A stretch of DNA of 64,000 bases, from assembly GCF_014205215.1 (NCBI RefSeq), contig NZ_JACHNC010000001.1, positions 811,001-875,000 of the forward strand. Reading direction: 5' to 3'. Below, piece after piece: positions 44,356 through 54,231 of the stretch (its first letter is position 1; each line of letters starts with the position of its first letter). This stretch comes from Actinoplanes lobatus. Its GTDB lineage: Bacteria > Actinomycetota > Actinomycetes > Mycobacteriales > Micromonosporaceae. The notes beneath the pieces are model-generated. The model was not told the DNA's origin, did not search any database, and was given only the letters and a program-made list of their open reading frames with translations. The position numbers and the translations under genes are program-made.

Positions 44356-45843
44356 TCAGAGGGCGCATCCTTCGGACGCGGGCGGCAGCGGGGCCGGCAC
44401 ACCGACGCCCGGCAGGCCGAGCGACACACCCTTCAACTTCGGGGTACGACCGGACTCGTACGCGTCGCCGGCCCGGGTACGGCGGTGGCTGAGCGGGTTC
44501 CCGTCGGCGTTCAGGTGGTGCGGCGCGGCGTAGGTCACCACGGTCTCGACGATGTCGCCGGGACGCGGCACGGTGTCCCCGGTCGCGAAGTGCACGAGCC
44601 GGCCGTCCCTGGCCCGCCCGCTGTGCCGGCCGGTCCGCTCGTCCTTGCGGCCCTCGCCGACCGCGACCAGCACCTCGACCTTCTCCCCGACGAGCCTCTT
44701 GTTCTCCGCCCAGGTGATCTCTTCGAGGGTGGCGATGAGCCGGTTGTAGCGGTCCTGGACGACCGCCTTCGGCACCTGCTCCTCCATGGTGGCGGCGGGC
44801 GTGCCGGGCCGTTTGGAGTACTGGAAGGTGAAGGCGCTGGAGAACCGGGCCTGCCGGACCACCTCGAGGGTCTGCTCGAAGTCCTCCTCGGTCTCGCCGG
44901 GGAAGCCGACGATGATGTCGGTGGTGATCGCGGCGTCCGGCATGGCGGCCCGGACCTTCTCGATGATGCCCAGGTACTTCTCCTGGCGGTAGCTGCGGCG
45001 CATCGCCTTCAGCACCCGGTCGGAGCCGGACTGCAACGGCATGTGCAGCGAGTGGCACACGTTCGGCGTCTCGGCCATCGCGGCGATCACGTCGTCGGTG
45101 AAGTCCTTCGGGTGCGGGCTGGTGAACCGGACCCGCTCCAGACCCTCGATGTCCCCGGTGGCGCGCAGCAGCTTGCCGAAGGCGAGCCGGTCGCCGAACT
45201 CGACGCCGTAGGAGTTCACGTTCTGCCCCAGCAGGGTGACCTCGAGGACGCCCTCCCTGGTGAGGGCCTCCACCTCGGCGAGGATCTCGCCGGGACGGCG
45301 GTCCTTCTCCTTGCCACGCAGGCTCGGAACGATGCAGAACGTGCAGGTGTTGTTGCAGCCCACCGAGATGGAGACCCAGCCGGAGTAGGTCGACTCGCGC
45401 TTGGTCGGCAGGGTGGAGGGGAAGACCTCGAGCGACTCGAGGATCTCGACCTGCGCCTCCTCGTTGTGCCGGGCGCGCTCCAGCAGGGCCGGCAGCGACC
45501 CGATGTTGTGGGTGCCGAAGACCACGTCGACCCAGGGCGCCTTCTTGACGATGTCGCCCTGATCCTTCTGCGCCAGACAGCCGCCGACCGCGATCTGCAT
45601 GCCCGGGTTCTTGAGCTTGGTGGGGCGCAGGTGGCCGAGGTTGCCGTAGAGGCGGTTGTCGGCGTTCTCCCGGACCGCGCAGGTGTTGAAGACCACGACG
45701 TCCGCCGCGTCCGCGTCCGCGGCGCGCACATAACCCGCGTCCTCCATCAGGCCGGAGATCCGCTCGCTGTCGTGCACGTTCATCTGGCAGCCGTAGGTGC
45801 GCACATCATAGGTGCGCGCGCTGCCGGTCATCTCGGTAGTCAT
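44356..45843 (-). CDS. miaB: tRNA-2-methylthio-N6-dimethylallyladenosine synthase
   Basis: 495 residues. MiaB methylthiolates i6A37 made by MiaA. The N-terminal UPF0004 domain has cysteines 19, 55 and 89 (auxiliary Fe-S cluster), and the radical-SAM domain has the CxxxCxxC motif CNNTCTFC (Cys163, 167, 170). The C-terminal part covers TRAM (about 380-450: [17 protein letters not shown]) and a Gly/Pro-rich tail longer than in E. coli. A start at residue 5 (MTGSARTY) would be equally possible. It marks the right edge of the accessory island. Confidence 0.95.
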   Translation of the reverse strand: MTTEMTGSARTYDVRTYGCQMNVHDSERISGLMEDAGYVRAADADAADVVVFNTCAVRENADNRLYGNLGHLRPTKLKNPGMQIAVGGCLAQKDQGDIVKKAPWVDVVFGTHNIGSLPALLERARHNEEAQVEILESLEVFPSTLPTKRESTYSGWVSISVGCNNTCTFCIVPSLRGKEKDRRPGEILAEVEALTREGVLEVTLLGQNVNSYGVEFGDRLAFGKLLRATGDIEGLERVRFTSPHPKDFTDDVIAAMAETPNVCHSLHMPLQSGSDRVLKAMRRSYRQEKYLGIIEKVRAAMPDAAITTDIIVGFPGETEEDFEQTLEVVRQARFSSAFTFQYSKRPGTPAATMEEQVPKAVVQDRYNRLIATLEEITWAENKRLVGEKVEVLVAVGEGRKDERTGRHSGRARDGRLVHFATGDTVPRPGDIVETVVTYAAPHHLNADGNPLSHRRTRAGDAYESGRTPKLKGVSLGLPGVGVPAPLPPASEGCAL

Positions 45844-45864
45844 GGCAATTGACCAGGCTACCCG

Positions 45865-46338
45865 TTACGCCGCGGCGGGCCGCTCCGGCGTCGGGCCGGG
45901 TTTCCACCGCGATCGGTCACAACCGGCCGTGGCGGCGCACGCCGGGTCGGCGCCGGTACAGGGCCGGACGTTGCGGCGCTCCGCCCCGTCGTCGGTCTCC
46001 ACCTCGTCGACGTGCACCGCCCGTAACGATCCGTCCGGCTCCGCCAGCACGTACCGGGACGGGTTGAGGGTGTCGTCGGGAAGCAGGACCGCGGCACCCA
46101 GCCGGACCGCGACGGCGCTCGCGATGGTCTCCTCGGCGACGCCGGCGGGCGTCACGTAGACGTCGACCAGGGTCGGGAAGTCGCCTCCGACGTGGTAGAC
46201 GTCGCAGAGCAGGTCAGCGCCGGGCACCATGCCGTGGACCGGGCGCTCGAGCGCACCGGCGAGCGCGCCCATCACCCGGTCGGGCTCCCATCGACCGGCG
46301 ACACACCAGTTCCACGGGCCGTCCGCCATGTACTCCAT
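45865..46338 (-). CDS. Hypothetical protein
   Basis: 157 residues. I do not recognise a family. The N-terminus MEYMADGPWNWCVAGRWEPDRVM is rich in tryptophan. A middle part alternates hydrophobic strands (LVDVYVTPAGVAEETIASAVAVRLGAAVLLP would be one helix-strand unit), and the tail has three cysteines (RPCTGADPACAATAGC). No signal peptide or membrane helix. It has AGGGG nine bases before the ATG at 46338; the coding frame has the GC-rich third positions of neighbours, so it is probably a real gene. It lies 21 bases upstream of miaB on the same strand. Confidence 0.65.
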   Translation of the reverse strand: MEYMADGPWNWCVAGRWEPDRVMGALAGALERPVHGMVPGADLLCDVYHVGGDFPTLVDVYVTPAGVAEETIASAVAVRLGAAVLLPDDTLNPSRYVLAEPDGSLRAVHVDEVETDDGAERRNVRPCTGADPACAATAGCDRSRWKPGPTPERPAAA

Positions 46339-46467
46339 GCTCTCGGCCCCTCTCTCAGCGCAATGGCTGTGTTACCGCTCCGTGACCATTCTCGACACAA
46401 TCCGATACGAGCGGCCCCATAGGGTGTGTCCATTCGAGTGAACCGAGAACGAGTGGATGGACCAGGG

Positions 46468-47211
46468 GTGACAGACGAGGCTCTCATCGTCCTTGAGAAC
46501 GTCAACAAGTGGTTCGGCCCCTTGCACGTGCTGCAGGACGTGGACCTGTCCGTCGCACGCGGCGAGGTCGTGGTCGTGATCGGACCCTCCGGGTCCGGCA
46601 AGTCCACGCTGTGCCGCGCCATCAACCGGCTGGAGCCGATCGACTCCGGCCGAATCATCTTCGACGGGCGCCCCCTCCCCGCGGAGGGCCGGGCACTGGC
46701 CCGGCTGCGCAGCGAGGTCGGCATGGTGTTCCAGTCGTTCAACCTCTTCGCGCACAAGACGATCCTGCAGAACGTGATGCTGGGGCCGGTCAAGGTGCGC
46801 CGGGAGCAACCCGCGGTCGTCCGCGACCGGGCCATGGCGCTGCTGGAGCGTGTGGGCATCGCCAACCAGGCGGAGAAGTACCCGGCTCAGCTCTCCGGCG
46901 GCCAGCAGCAGCGCGTCGCGATCGCACGGGCGCTCGCCATGCAGCCGAAGGCGCTGCTCTTCGACGAGCCCACCAGCGCGCTCGACCCGGAGATGGTCGG
47001 CGAGGTGCTGGACGTGATGACATCGCTGGCACGCGAGGGCATGACCATGGTGGTCGTCACCCATGAGATGGGCTTCGCCCGCCACGCGGCCGACCGCGTC
47101 GTGTTCATGGCCGACGGTCAGCTCGTCGAGCAGGCTGCGCCGGAGGAGTTCTTCGCGAACCCGCGCAGTGACCGCGCCAAGGACTTCCTTTCCAAGATCC
47201 TCACGCACTGA
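46468..47211 (+). CDS. gluA: Amino-acid ABC transporter ATP-binding protein (GluA type)
   Basis: 247 residues from the GTG at 46468 ([17 protein letters not shown]), matching corynebacterial GluA length. A GTG at 46426 would add 14 residues. Walker [10 protein letters not shown], signature [15 protein letters not shown], Walker [13 protein letters not shown] and the H-loop VVTHEM are intact. It powers uptake of glutamate or related amino acids with the two permeases and the lipoprotein downstream. The gluABCD-recX arrangement is also seen in Corynebacterium. Confidence 0.92.
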   Translation: MTDEALIVLENVNKWFGPLHVLQDVDLSVARGEVVVVIGPSGSGKSTLCRAINRLEPIDSGRIIFDGRPLPAEGRALARLRSEVGMVFQSFNLFAHKTILQNVMLGPVKVRREQPAVVRDRAMALLERVGIANQAEKYPAQLSGGQQQRVAIARALAMQPKALLFDEPTSALDPEMVGEVLDVMTSLAREGMTMVVVTHEMGFARHAADRVVFMADGQLVEQAAPEEFFANPRSDRAKDFLSKILTH

Positions 47212-47266
47212 TGTGCCCCTCAGGGTCGCCACACGACGGCGGTCCTGATCGAAAAGGAGATGAAGT

Positions 47267-48151
47267 ATGCGTTTCACTCGCGTAGCCGTTGCGGCCACCG
47301 CCGCGGCTCTCACCTTCACCCTGACCGCATGCGCCGGCGAGGACGCCGGATCGGGCGGTGACACCGGCGGCGCTGCCAAGTCCTTCGCCGCCGGCAGCAC
47401 GATGGAGCGGCTCAACAAGGCCCAGTCGGTCAAGGTCGGCACGAAGTTCGACCAGCCGGGCTTCGGTCTCAAGGGCCTGTCCGGCAAGCCCGAGGGCTTC
47501 GACGTCGAGGTCGCGAAGATCATCACCAAGGAACTCGGAATCCCCACGGACAAGATCGAGTTCGTCGAGACGACCTCGAAGGTCCGCGAGGACGCCATCG
47601 TGAACAACAACGTCGACTTCATCGTGGCGACGTACACGATCAACGACAAGCGTAAGGAGCGCGTCGCGTTCGCCGGGCCCTACTACGAGGCCGGCCAGAA
47701 CATCCTGGTCAAGGCGGACGACGCGACCATCACCGGCCCGGACGCCTTCAAGGCCGGCGACAAGAAGGTCTGCTCGGTCACCGGCTCCACCCCCGCCGAG
47801 AACATCAAGACCTATGTCAAGGACGTCGCCGCCCAGGTGGTGCTCTTCGACACCTACGACAAGTGCATCAGCGCTCTCGACGGCGGCCAGGTCAACGCCG
47901 TGACCACCGACAACGTCATCCTGCTCGGCTACATCGCCAAGAACGAGGGCAAGTACAAGCTGGCCGGCGACAACTTCACGAAGGAGCCGTACGGCATCGG
48001 CGTGAAGATCGACGACAAGGACTTCCGGACCTTCATCAACGACACCCTCGAGAAGGCCTACGCCGACGGCAGCTGGAAGAAGGCGTGGGACGACACCGCC
48101 GGCAAGTTCGGCGCCGAACTGGGCACCGCGCCGGCCGTCAACCGTTACTGA
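47267..48151 (+). CDS. gluB: Glutamate-type ABC transporter substrate-binding lipoprotein
   Basis: 294 residues. The signal peptide ends in lipobox LTAC, so the mature protein is tethered outside. The body is a family-3 solute-binding domain (VKVGTKFDQPGFGLKG, EGFDVEVAKIITKELG, DFIVATYTINDKRKERVAFA, VLFDTYDKCISALDGGQVNAV). It delivers glutamate or another acidic amino acid to the GluC/GluD permease. AAAAGGAG precedes the ATG. Two cysteines in the body may pair. Confidence 0.92.
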   Translation: MRFTRVAVAATAAALTFTLTACAGEDAGSGGDTGGAAKSFAAGSTMERLNKAQSVKVGTKFDQPGFGLKGLSGKPEGFDVEVAKIITKELGIPTDKIEFVETTSKVREDAIVNNNVDFIVATYTINDKRKERVAFAGPYYEAGQNILVKADDATITGPDAFKAGDKKVCSVTGSTPAENIKTYVKDVAAQVVLFDTYDKCISALDGGQVNAVTTDNVILLGYIAKNEGKYKLAGDNFTKEPYGIGVKIDDKDFRTFINDTLEKAYADGSWKKAWDDTAGKFGAELGTAPAVNRY

Positions 48152-48181
48152 TCTCATCAGCTGATCCGGGAGTCTCCGTCC

Positions 48182-48892
48182 GTGAATGTGCTCATAGACA
48201 AGTTCGACGTCTTCGCGGGCGGGTTCTGGTTGACTCTCCAGATCTGCGTGCTCGCCGCGATCGGCGCCCTCATTCTGGGCGCCGTCGTGGCGGTGCTCCG
48301 CATCTCGCCGGTGCCGCCGCTGCGGGCGGTCGGCACCGCGTACGTCACGGTCTTTCGCAACATGCCCCTGACCGTAGTCATGTTCTTCGCCGCGTTCGCG
48401 CTGCCTGCCCTCGGCTCCAATGCGGATTTCCTGCGGCTCCCGGGCCTCGATGTGGTCTTCACCCGGCTCGACACCGACCTGCCGTACTTCCGATTCGCCT
48501 TGATCGCGCTGACCCTCTACACCGCCGCGTTCGTCTGCGAGGCGCTGCGGTCCGGGATCAACGCGGTGCCGCCCGGCCAGGCCGAGGCCGCCCGCTCGCT
48601 CGGGCTGACCTTCGGGCAGAACCTGCGGTACGTGGTGCTGCCGCAGTCATGGAAGGCCTCGATCGTCCCGCTCGGGTCGGTGATCATCGCGATGATCAAG
48701 AACTCGGCGCTGATCGGCTTCTTCGGCGTCGTCGGGGACCTCTCTCAGAGTGCCGACCAGCTCACCTCGGCTGAGGGCTACGCCTTCATCCCCGTCGCCA
48801 TCGGCATCTCGATCGGATACCTGATCATGACCGTTCCCCTCGGGGCCCTCCTGGACCGGATCGAGCGCCGGCAGGCGGTGGCGGCCCGATGA
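48182..48892 (+). CDS. gluC: Amino-acid ABC transporter permease (GluC type)
   Basis: 236 residues, five or so membrane helices, His/Glu/Gln-type polar amino-acid permease. The EAA coupling loop reads EALRSGINAVPPGQAEAARS. GTG start 30 bases after the gluB stop. Its TGA overlaps the gluD ATG (ATGA). With GluD it forms the heterodimeric channel. A short insertion (GSNADFLRLPGLDVVFTRL) in the periplasm-facing loop is longer than in many relatives. Confidence 0.9.
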   Translation: MNVLIDKFDVFAGGFWLTLQICVLAAIGALILGAVVAVLRISPVPPLRAVGTAYVTVFRNMPLTVVMFFAAFALPALGSNADFLRLPGLDVVFTRLDTDLPYFRFALIALTLYTAAFVCEALRSGINAVPPGQAEAARSLGLTFGQNLRYVVLPQSWKASIVPLGSVIIAMIKNSALIGFFGVVGDLSQSADQLTSAEGYAFIPVAIGISIGYLIMTVPLGALLDRIERRQAVAAR

Positions 48893-49851
48893 GCAGTGTC
48901 CTCTACGACGTCCCCGGCCCGCGCCAGCGGCGCCTCACCCTGATTCTCAGTGTCGCGGCCACCATCCTGGTGCTGACCGGCGCGTACTACCTGATCTATC
49001 TGCCCCTGGACGAGAAGGGGCAGTTCTCGATGGAGCTCTGGGGGCCGCTGGTCGACCCCTCGAACGAGAACTTCGTCCTGGTCTGGGAACGGATCTGGGT
49101 CGGCATCAAGAACACGCTGGCCGCGGCCGCTCTGGCCATCGTCGCATCACTGATCATCGGCACCCTGCTGGCCGTGCTTCGCCTGCAGCTCAAGAGCCTC
49201 GCCGGGAACCGGTACGCCGGGCTGTCCGCCCCGGTCGCCTATCTGCTGCGTGGGCTCGGCAGCGGCCTGGCCGTGCTCACCCGGGTCTGTGTCGAGGTGT
49301 TCCGGGGCCTGCCCGTGGTCATCACCATCTTCTTCGTGGCGCGGGGGCTGCCTGAATTCGGCATCACCCTCGAAACGCTGTGGTACCTGGTGATCGGCCT
49401 CACCATTTACAACGGTGTGGTCATCGCCGAGATCCTGCGCTCCGGCATGGAGGGCCTGCCGTTCGGCCAGCGGGAGGCGGCGCTCGCGATCGGTCTCTCC
49501 CCGTTCCAGACCACCACGCTGATCCTGCTGCCGCAGTCCTTCCGGATCATGCTGCCGGCACTGATCAGCCAGCTCGTCGTGGTACTCAAGGACACCTCGC
49601 TCGGCTTCATCATCAGCTACGAGGAGACCCTGAACATCGGCAAGCAGATCATCGGTGTGCTGAGCAACCCGATCCAGGTCTACTTCGTGATCGCGGTGCT
49701 CTTCATCCTGGTCAACTACTCGCTGTCCAAGCTCGCCCAGTACGTCGAGCGCCGGCTCTCACGGGGCCGCAAGACCGCCGGCCTGGCAGCCCCGACGCCG
49801 CCGCCTGCGGCCCTCACCGCCCAGGCCGAAGGCGGCGCCGCGGCCACGTGA
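48889..49851 (+). CDS. gluD: Amino-acid ABC transporter permease (GluD type)
   Basis: 320 residues with an N-terminal extra membrane helix and a long periplasmic segment before the permease core; the EAA loop is EILRSGMEGLPFGQREAALA. The C-terminal tail is Ala/Pro-rich. Translationally coupled to gluC. The hairpin at 49864-49889 ends the transporter operon. Confidence 0.9.
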   Translation: MSSVLYDVPGPRQRRLTLILSVAATILVLTGAYYLIYLPLDEKGQFSMELWGPLVDPSNENFVLVWERIWVGIKNTLAAAALAIVASLIIGTLLAVLRLQLKSLAGNRYAGLSAPVAYLLRGLGSGLAVLTRVCVEVFRGLPVVITIFFVARGLPEFGITLETLWYLVIGLTIYNGVVIAEILRSGMEGLPFGQREAALAIGLSPFQTTTLILLPQSFRIMLPALISQLVVVLKDTSLGFIISYEETLNIGKQIIGVLSNPIQVYFVIAVLFILVNYSLSKLAQYVERRLSRGRKTAGLAAPTPPPAALTAQAEGGAAAT

Positions 49852-49863
49852 CCACGATGCGAC

Positions 49864-49889
49864 TCGGCCGGCCGGACATGGCCGGCCGA
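49864..49889 (+). terminator. Terminator after gluD
   Basis: A perfect 10-base stem (49864-49873 with 49880-49889; arm TCGGCCGGCC) with a 6-base loop begins 12 bases after the gluD stop. No T-run follows. Confidence 0.6.
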
Positions 49890-49921
49890 ACCGCACCGGT
49901 CACTCTGAAGACCGGCTCACA

Positions 49922-50377
49922 TCACGCGACATTGCAATAGACGTCGTACCGTTCCTCACCCGACTGCCACGAGCAATTGGCATACTTTCCGCCAGGGATC
50001 TTGGTCCACTTGTTGTTGGCTACCCAGCGCCAGGGCGACGAAGAGCTGACGTTGAATCGCACATAGTATCCGCCGGTGGACACGTTGGTGAACGTAAATC
50101 CATCGGTGTCGTACCAGTAGCTCCCGGACTCAACCCTCGCGGGAAGCCCTCGCGTGGTGCAGCGCCAGGTCACGGGGTCTATCGTCGCATTCCCCTGCTC
50201 ATTCCAGACGTTACAGCTAGACGCCGCCCCGCTCTCGAACTTAGCAATCTTTGCGGTGAAGGAAGTGTTCTGATACACCTTCCCACCCACCGGATCCGCG
50301 CTAGCCGGACTCGCACCCAAAGTGAGGCCCAGGGCAATTGCCGAGCTAGTCGCCAGAATTCGGAATAGCGTCCTCAT
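49922..50377 (-). CDS. Low-GC secreted protein of unknown function
   Basis: 151 residues with a clear signal peptide ending in ASPASA-DP. The mature domain has four cysteines (SSCNVW, WRCTTR, ANCSW, VYCNVA) and many Trp/Tyr/Asn residues, so a small disulfide-linked beta fold is likely. GC content by eye is about 55 percent against about 70 in the flanks, and codons such as ATA, TTA and AAT appear, so the gene was probably acquired recently. There is no recognisable Shine-Dalgarno before the ATG. It has no neighbours of related function. I do not recognise the family. Confidence 0.75.
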   Translation of the reverse strand: MRTLFRILATSSAIALGLTLGASPASADPVGGKVYQNTSFTAKIAKFESGAASSCNVWNEQGNATIDPVTWRCTTRGLPARVESGSYWYDTDGFTFTNVSTGGYYVRFNVSSSSPWRWVANNKWTKIPGGKYANCSWQSGEERYDVYCNVA

Positions 50378-50393
50378 ATAGGTAGAAACTAAT

Positions 50394-50426
50394 GCACTTA
50401 TGCTCTTTATTCAAGAGCATAAGTGC
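50394..50426. terminator. AT-rich hairpin between rny and the low-GC gene
   Basis: A perfect 14-base stem (50394-50407 with 50413-50426, arm GCACTTATGCTCTT) with a 5-base loop. It touches the rny stop codon and lies 16 bases before the low-GC gene start. It can end rny transcription, but its base composition suits the acquired segment instead. Confidence 0.55.
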
Positions 50427-52154
50427 CTACCGGGCCAGTTCGGTCACCCGGGACTCACGGACCACGGTGACCCGGATCTGGCCCGGGTAGGTCAGCTCCT
50501 CCTCGATCTGCTTCGCCACGTCACGGGCCAGCACGGCGGCGCCGATGTCGTCGATGTCGTCCGGCCGGACCATCACCCGGATCTCGCGGCCGGCCTGCAT
50601 CGCGAAGACCTTCTCCACCCCGAGCTTGCCGCCGGCGATCTCCTCGATCCGCTCCAGGCGCTTGACGTACGCCTCCAGACTCTCCCGCCGGGCCCCCGGC
50701 CGGCCGCCCGAGCAGGCGTCCGCGGCCTGCGTCAGCACCGCCTCGATGGTCTGCGGCGGCACCTCGTTGTGGTGCGCCTCGATCGCGTGGACGATGTCCT
50801 CGTGCTCGCCGTACTTGCGGGCCAGGTCGGCGCCGATCAGGGCGTGGCTGCCCTCCACCTCGTGGGTCAGCGCCTTGCCGATGTCGTGCAGGAAGGCGGC
50901 CCGCTTCATGGTCGGCACGTCCAGGCCCATCTCGGCGGCCATGATCCCGGCGATGTGCGCCGTCTCCACCAGGTGCTTCAGCACGTTCTGGCCGTAGCTC
51001 GTCCGGTACCGCAGCCGGCCCAGCAGCTTCGCCAGCTCCGGGTGGATGTTCGTGATCCCGACATCGACCAGGGCCTCCTCGGCCGCCCGGTCACAGAGCC
51101 GCTCCACCTCGTTCTTCGCGCTGTCGAAGACCTCCTCGATCCGGTGCGGATGGATCCGGCCGTCCAGGACCAGCTTCTCCAGCGTGAGGCGGCCCACCTC
51201 ACGGCGTACCGGATCGAAACAGGAGAGAAGGACCGCCTCCGGGGTGTCATCGATGATCAGGTTGACGCCGGTGGTCGACTCGAACGCCCGGATGTTGCGG
51301 CCCTCACGGCCGATGATCCGGCCCTTCATCTCGTCGCTCGGCAGATGCAGCACGCTGACCACGCTCTCCGCGGTCTGCTCGCTGGCGATCCGCTGGATCG
51401 CGTCCACCACGATGTGCCGGGCCCGGGTGTCCGCGGTGTTCTTCGCCTCGGTCTCGATGTCCCGGACCAGAATCGCCGCCTCGCGCTTCGCCTGCCCCTC
51501 GATCGCCTCGATCAGCTCGGTCCGGGCCGACTCGGCGGTCAGCCCGGCGATCCGCTCCAGCTCCCGGCGCCTGACCTCCTCGGCCTTCGTCAGGTCGGCC
51601 TCCCGCGTGGTCAGGGCCACCTCCCGCGCCGACAGATCCGTCTCCAGCGTGGCCAGGCGGCGCTCCCGCTCCACGAGGCGCTCCACCTCCTCGCCGTGCA
51701 GCCGCTCCCGCTCGTCGATCCGCGCGGCCCGGCGCTCCACCTCGGCCGCCTGCTCCTTCACCGTGGCGTTGAGCAGCGCGATCTCCCGCTCACCGGACCG
51801 GCGGGCGGCGGCGCGCAGCTGCTCCGCGTCGGACTCGGCCTGACGGTGGGCGTGTTCCAGGATGGTGTCGGCCTCGCTGTGCGCGGTCTCCAGAACCCGG
51901 CGGGCCTCGGCCCGGGCGGCACTCGCCTCGGCCTTCGCGGCGGCGGCCTCGGCGCGAACCGACGCGGCCTTGGCGTTGGCGTCCTCCACCTTCGCCCGGG
52001 CGTCACCGACCGCCTGCTCCTGTCGCTCCTGGGCGTCCTGCCGGTCGGCGCGCAGCTGGCGCAGCGCCCGTGTCCCGAGGACCAGTCCCGCTATCACCGC
52101 TACGGCGATCACGATGATGGCAACCACCAGCACCCAGTCCAGCGGGGTCATCAT
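50427..52154 (-). CDS. rny: Ribonuclease Y
   Basis: 575 residues from the ATG at 52152-52154 (GGGAGA nine bases upstream; a second ATG follows). An N-terminal membrane anchor (WVLVVAIIVIAVAVIAGLVLG) leads into a long coiled coil (about 35-230: many Glu/Ala/Arg heptads). Then come a KH domain (MKGRIIGREGRNIRAFE) and an HD domain (FLHDIGKALTHE with the HD pair; IEAHHNE). RNase Y starts mRNA decay at the membrane. The same frame stays open upstream to 52991, but that region is low-complexity and the anchor must be N-terminal. Confidence 0.93.
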   Translation of the reverse strand: MMTPLDWVLVVAIIVIAVAVIAGLVLGTRALRQLRADRQDAQERQEQAVGDARAKVEDANAKAASVRAEAAAAKAEASAARAEARRVLETAHSEADTILEHAHRQAESDAEQLRAAARRSGEREIALLNATVKEQAAEVERRAARIDERERLHGEEVERLVERERRLATLETDLSAREVALTTREADLTKAEEVRRRELERIAGLTAESARTELIEAIEGQAKREAAILVRDIETEAKNTADTRARHIVVDAIQRIASEQTAESVVSVLHLPSDEMKGRIIGREGRNIRAFESTTGVNLIIDDTPEAVLLSCFDPVRREVGRLTLEKLVLDGRIHPHRIEEVFDSAKNEVERLCDRAAEEALVDVGITNIHPELAKLLGRLRYRTSYGQNVLKHLVETAHIAGIMAAEMGLDVPTMKRAAFLHDIGKALTHEVEGSHALIGADLARKYGEHEDIVHAIEAHHNEVPPQTIEAVLTQAADACSGGRPGARRESLEAYVKRLERIEEIAGGKLGVEKVFAMQAGREIRVMVRPDDIDDIGAAVLARDVAKQIEEELTYPGQIRVTVVRESRVTELAR

Positions 52155-54231
52155 CTCGCCGCGTCTCCCTTCGCCGCCGGCGCGGTGCACACGCGCGGGC
52201 CTCTCTGCGGGATGCCCGACCAAGGCAGCAGATCGCGGGCGGCACCGGCCCCCGGGTACACGCGCTCCGCCGTTCGGCCACCCCGGCTTCCAGTCTCCGT
52301 CCGGCGCCGGCATTCCGCCGGGCACCGGGTGCGGCTCACTGCGCCGGGGCCGGGCCGCCCTCGCCGGATCACCGGGTCGGGTGGCTCTGCTCCGGGCCTC
52401 GGTCGCGGGCTTCCGGACGGCCTTGGCTGCGGTCGGGGTTCCGGTCGCCTCTCCGGTTACCCCGGAGCCGCCCGGGTTACCCAGAGCCTTACCACCCGGT
52501 GCCTTCCGGTTGGCCCGATGCGCCCGGCGGCCCTCCGGGTCACCGGAGCCCTGGGTCACCCGGAACCTCGGCTGCCCGAAGCCCTCCGGCCCTTGGCCAC
52601 TTCGGCTCGCCTGCCGCCGAGGTGCCGGACACCGAAGTCCTTCGGTTGCCCGAGAGCTCCAGCCCGGTTGAGCCTTCGCCCGCCGCCGGCCTGTCAGTGA
52701 GCCGAATCGCCGGAATCCCTCGGTTGCCCGTGGTTCTCCCGGAGCCTTCGGTCGCCTGAGCCTTCGGTCACCCGAAGCCCGCTGGTGTCCGTGGCCCTTC
52801 CGGTCGCGAACGCGGATCGCCTCGGGAGCCGCGGCATCGTGGTCGCCGCGGAAGCGATCCGGCCGCTGCCCCGGCCGGCCGGGTCTCGAACGTCTCGGCG
52901 ACCTGGGAATCCGTGGCGACCCGGTCCTCAACCCGGTCGCGCCGAAATCCGCAACCGCCTGCTCGGCCAGCCCGGCCGCCGTGGGTTCCAAAGCCTCCTG
53001 AATCGCTTCAACCTGGCGGCTGCCGCCGCCCGATCGCCTCGATTCCGTCGCTTCGCCTACCCGAGCGGCCCGGTCGCTGTGGAGAGCCGGTCGAGACGGC
53101 TGTATCAGCCGAACCGTCCGGATCTCGGTCAGCGACCGGTCTTCGGACCAGTCGCTCCGCTCCGGCAGGACGACCGGTTCAGAATCGGAACATCCGCCGG
53201 CCTGAGCCGGAGACGATGTGCCGAAATCCGTCCCTGCCGCCCACCGTCACGGAGGGCGCTCGAGCTCCTCGGCCGGGGAACCGCTGCCCGATGATGACCA
53301 TGTGGACATCCGGCCAGCGTTTCCCTGCGTAGCCTCGCCACCGCGGTCGCCCCGCCAACCGGGAACATCGTTACCGTCCGTGGGATACGACAATGTCTCG
53401 AGCGATCTTCCTCGCCCGAGACGCCATCTGATGATCCTCCGGCCGGCTCAGGTGCCCCCTGTCGGCGAGCCGCCCGTCAGCCGCTCGAATCAGAGTGTGT
53501 GGAGTTGTGGGGTTGACCGCCGGTATGTCGCGCCATCAGCCGCGCGGTCAGCGGCCGACGGCGGCATCTCACGGACGTCGGACCGTCCAAGTGATGCCGT
53601 AATGTAATGCGATCTATGTTGTGCCTGTTGCATGAGATGGTCGAACAAACCTTGTGTAACGCGAGGCTAGGTCGCGAGCACCGCTTCGGTCAAGGACTCA
53701 TGATTCGGCAGCGGATGGGACGTACGGCACAGACCCGCTTACGCCCAGCTCACGAACCCACAGGACATTCCCGGCGTACCGTGCGATCACGCCACAGTGA
53801 CAATGAGCCACTCCAGACTTCAACCATTATCACCACCGCCGCCAGCGCTCTCACTGTGCGACACGGAGCGTGACAGTAACGCGCGGTAACGGAGCGTATC
53901 AGCCGCCCCGGCCTCGAGGCCGTTGCGTGATATCGCACCGAATGGACACCAGCGGAGCAATCCTCACATCAGGACTATATCGGCGAAATCCCTGGTCCCG
54001 GCGCCAACACCCGGTCTCGGGGCCCGACTCGATCCGCGAAAGTTTCGGCCGCTGCCGCAGCGGTTGACGGAAATCCGCCACCGGCCGTTCGAGGCGGGTG
54101 ACGCTACCCACGGGTCTGCCCGAACCCCTCACAACGAAGAGCCCTCACCGAACTGGTCCCGCTTCACGGCCGCGACGCGCCTCGGGCGCCGTCGTCATCC
54201 ACGCGGCGGCTGGGCGCGTGGCAGCCCGTCG
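52155..54231. other. 2.1 kb gene-poor tract between rny and recX
   Basis: Several open frames exist on both strands (for example plus-strand 52785-53294 and 53218-53607), but their third-position GC is not elevated, their products are low-complexity Arg/Pro/Ser, and none has a family motif. The part at 53580-54060 is noticeably AT-richer. The rest holds a degenerate short repeat. I see no tRNA or known RNA fold. A TTGACC with CTAGCC 17 bases away near 53690 (minus strand) is the only promoter-like pair. Confidence 0.6.
52430..52800. repeat. Degenerate interspersed repeat upstream of rny
   Basis: About twelve copies of a 17-base unit close to TTCGGTYRCCCGRAGCC (plus strand). Examples are TCGGCTGCCCGAAGCC near 52568, TTCGGTTGCCCG near 52640 and TTCGGTCACCCGAAGCC near 52764. 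Copies are tandem to loosely spaced. Several units are partly self-complementary. Non-coding or relic; begins about 280 bases upstream of rny. Confidence 0.5.

Noticed and set aside
52155..52991. N-terminal extension of RNase Y in the same frame up to 52991
   Set aside because: The frame is open but the sequence is low-complexity, while RNase Y needs its membrane anchor at the N-terminus; the ATG at 52154 has a Shine-Dalgarno.
52785..53607. Plus-strand open frames between rny and recX as genes
   Set aside because: Third-position GC is not raised, the products are Arg/Pro/Ser mixtures, and the frames overlap one another.
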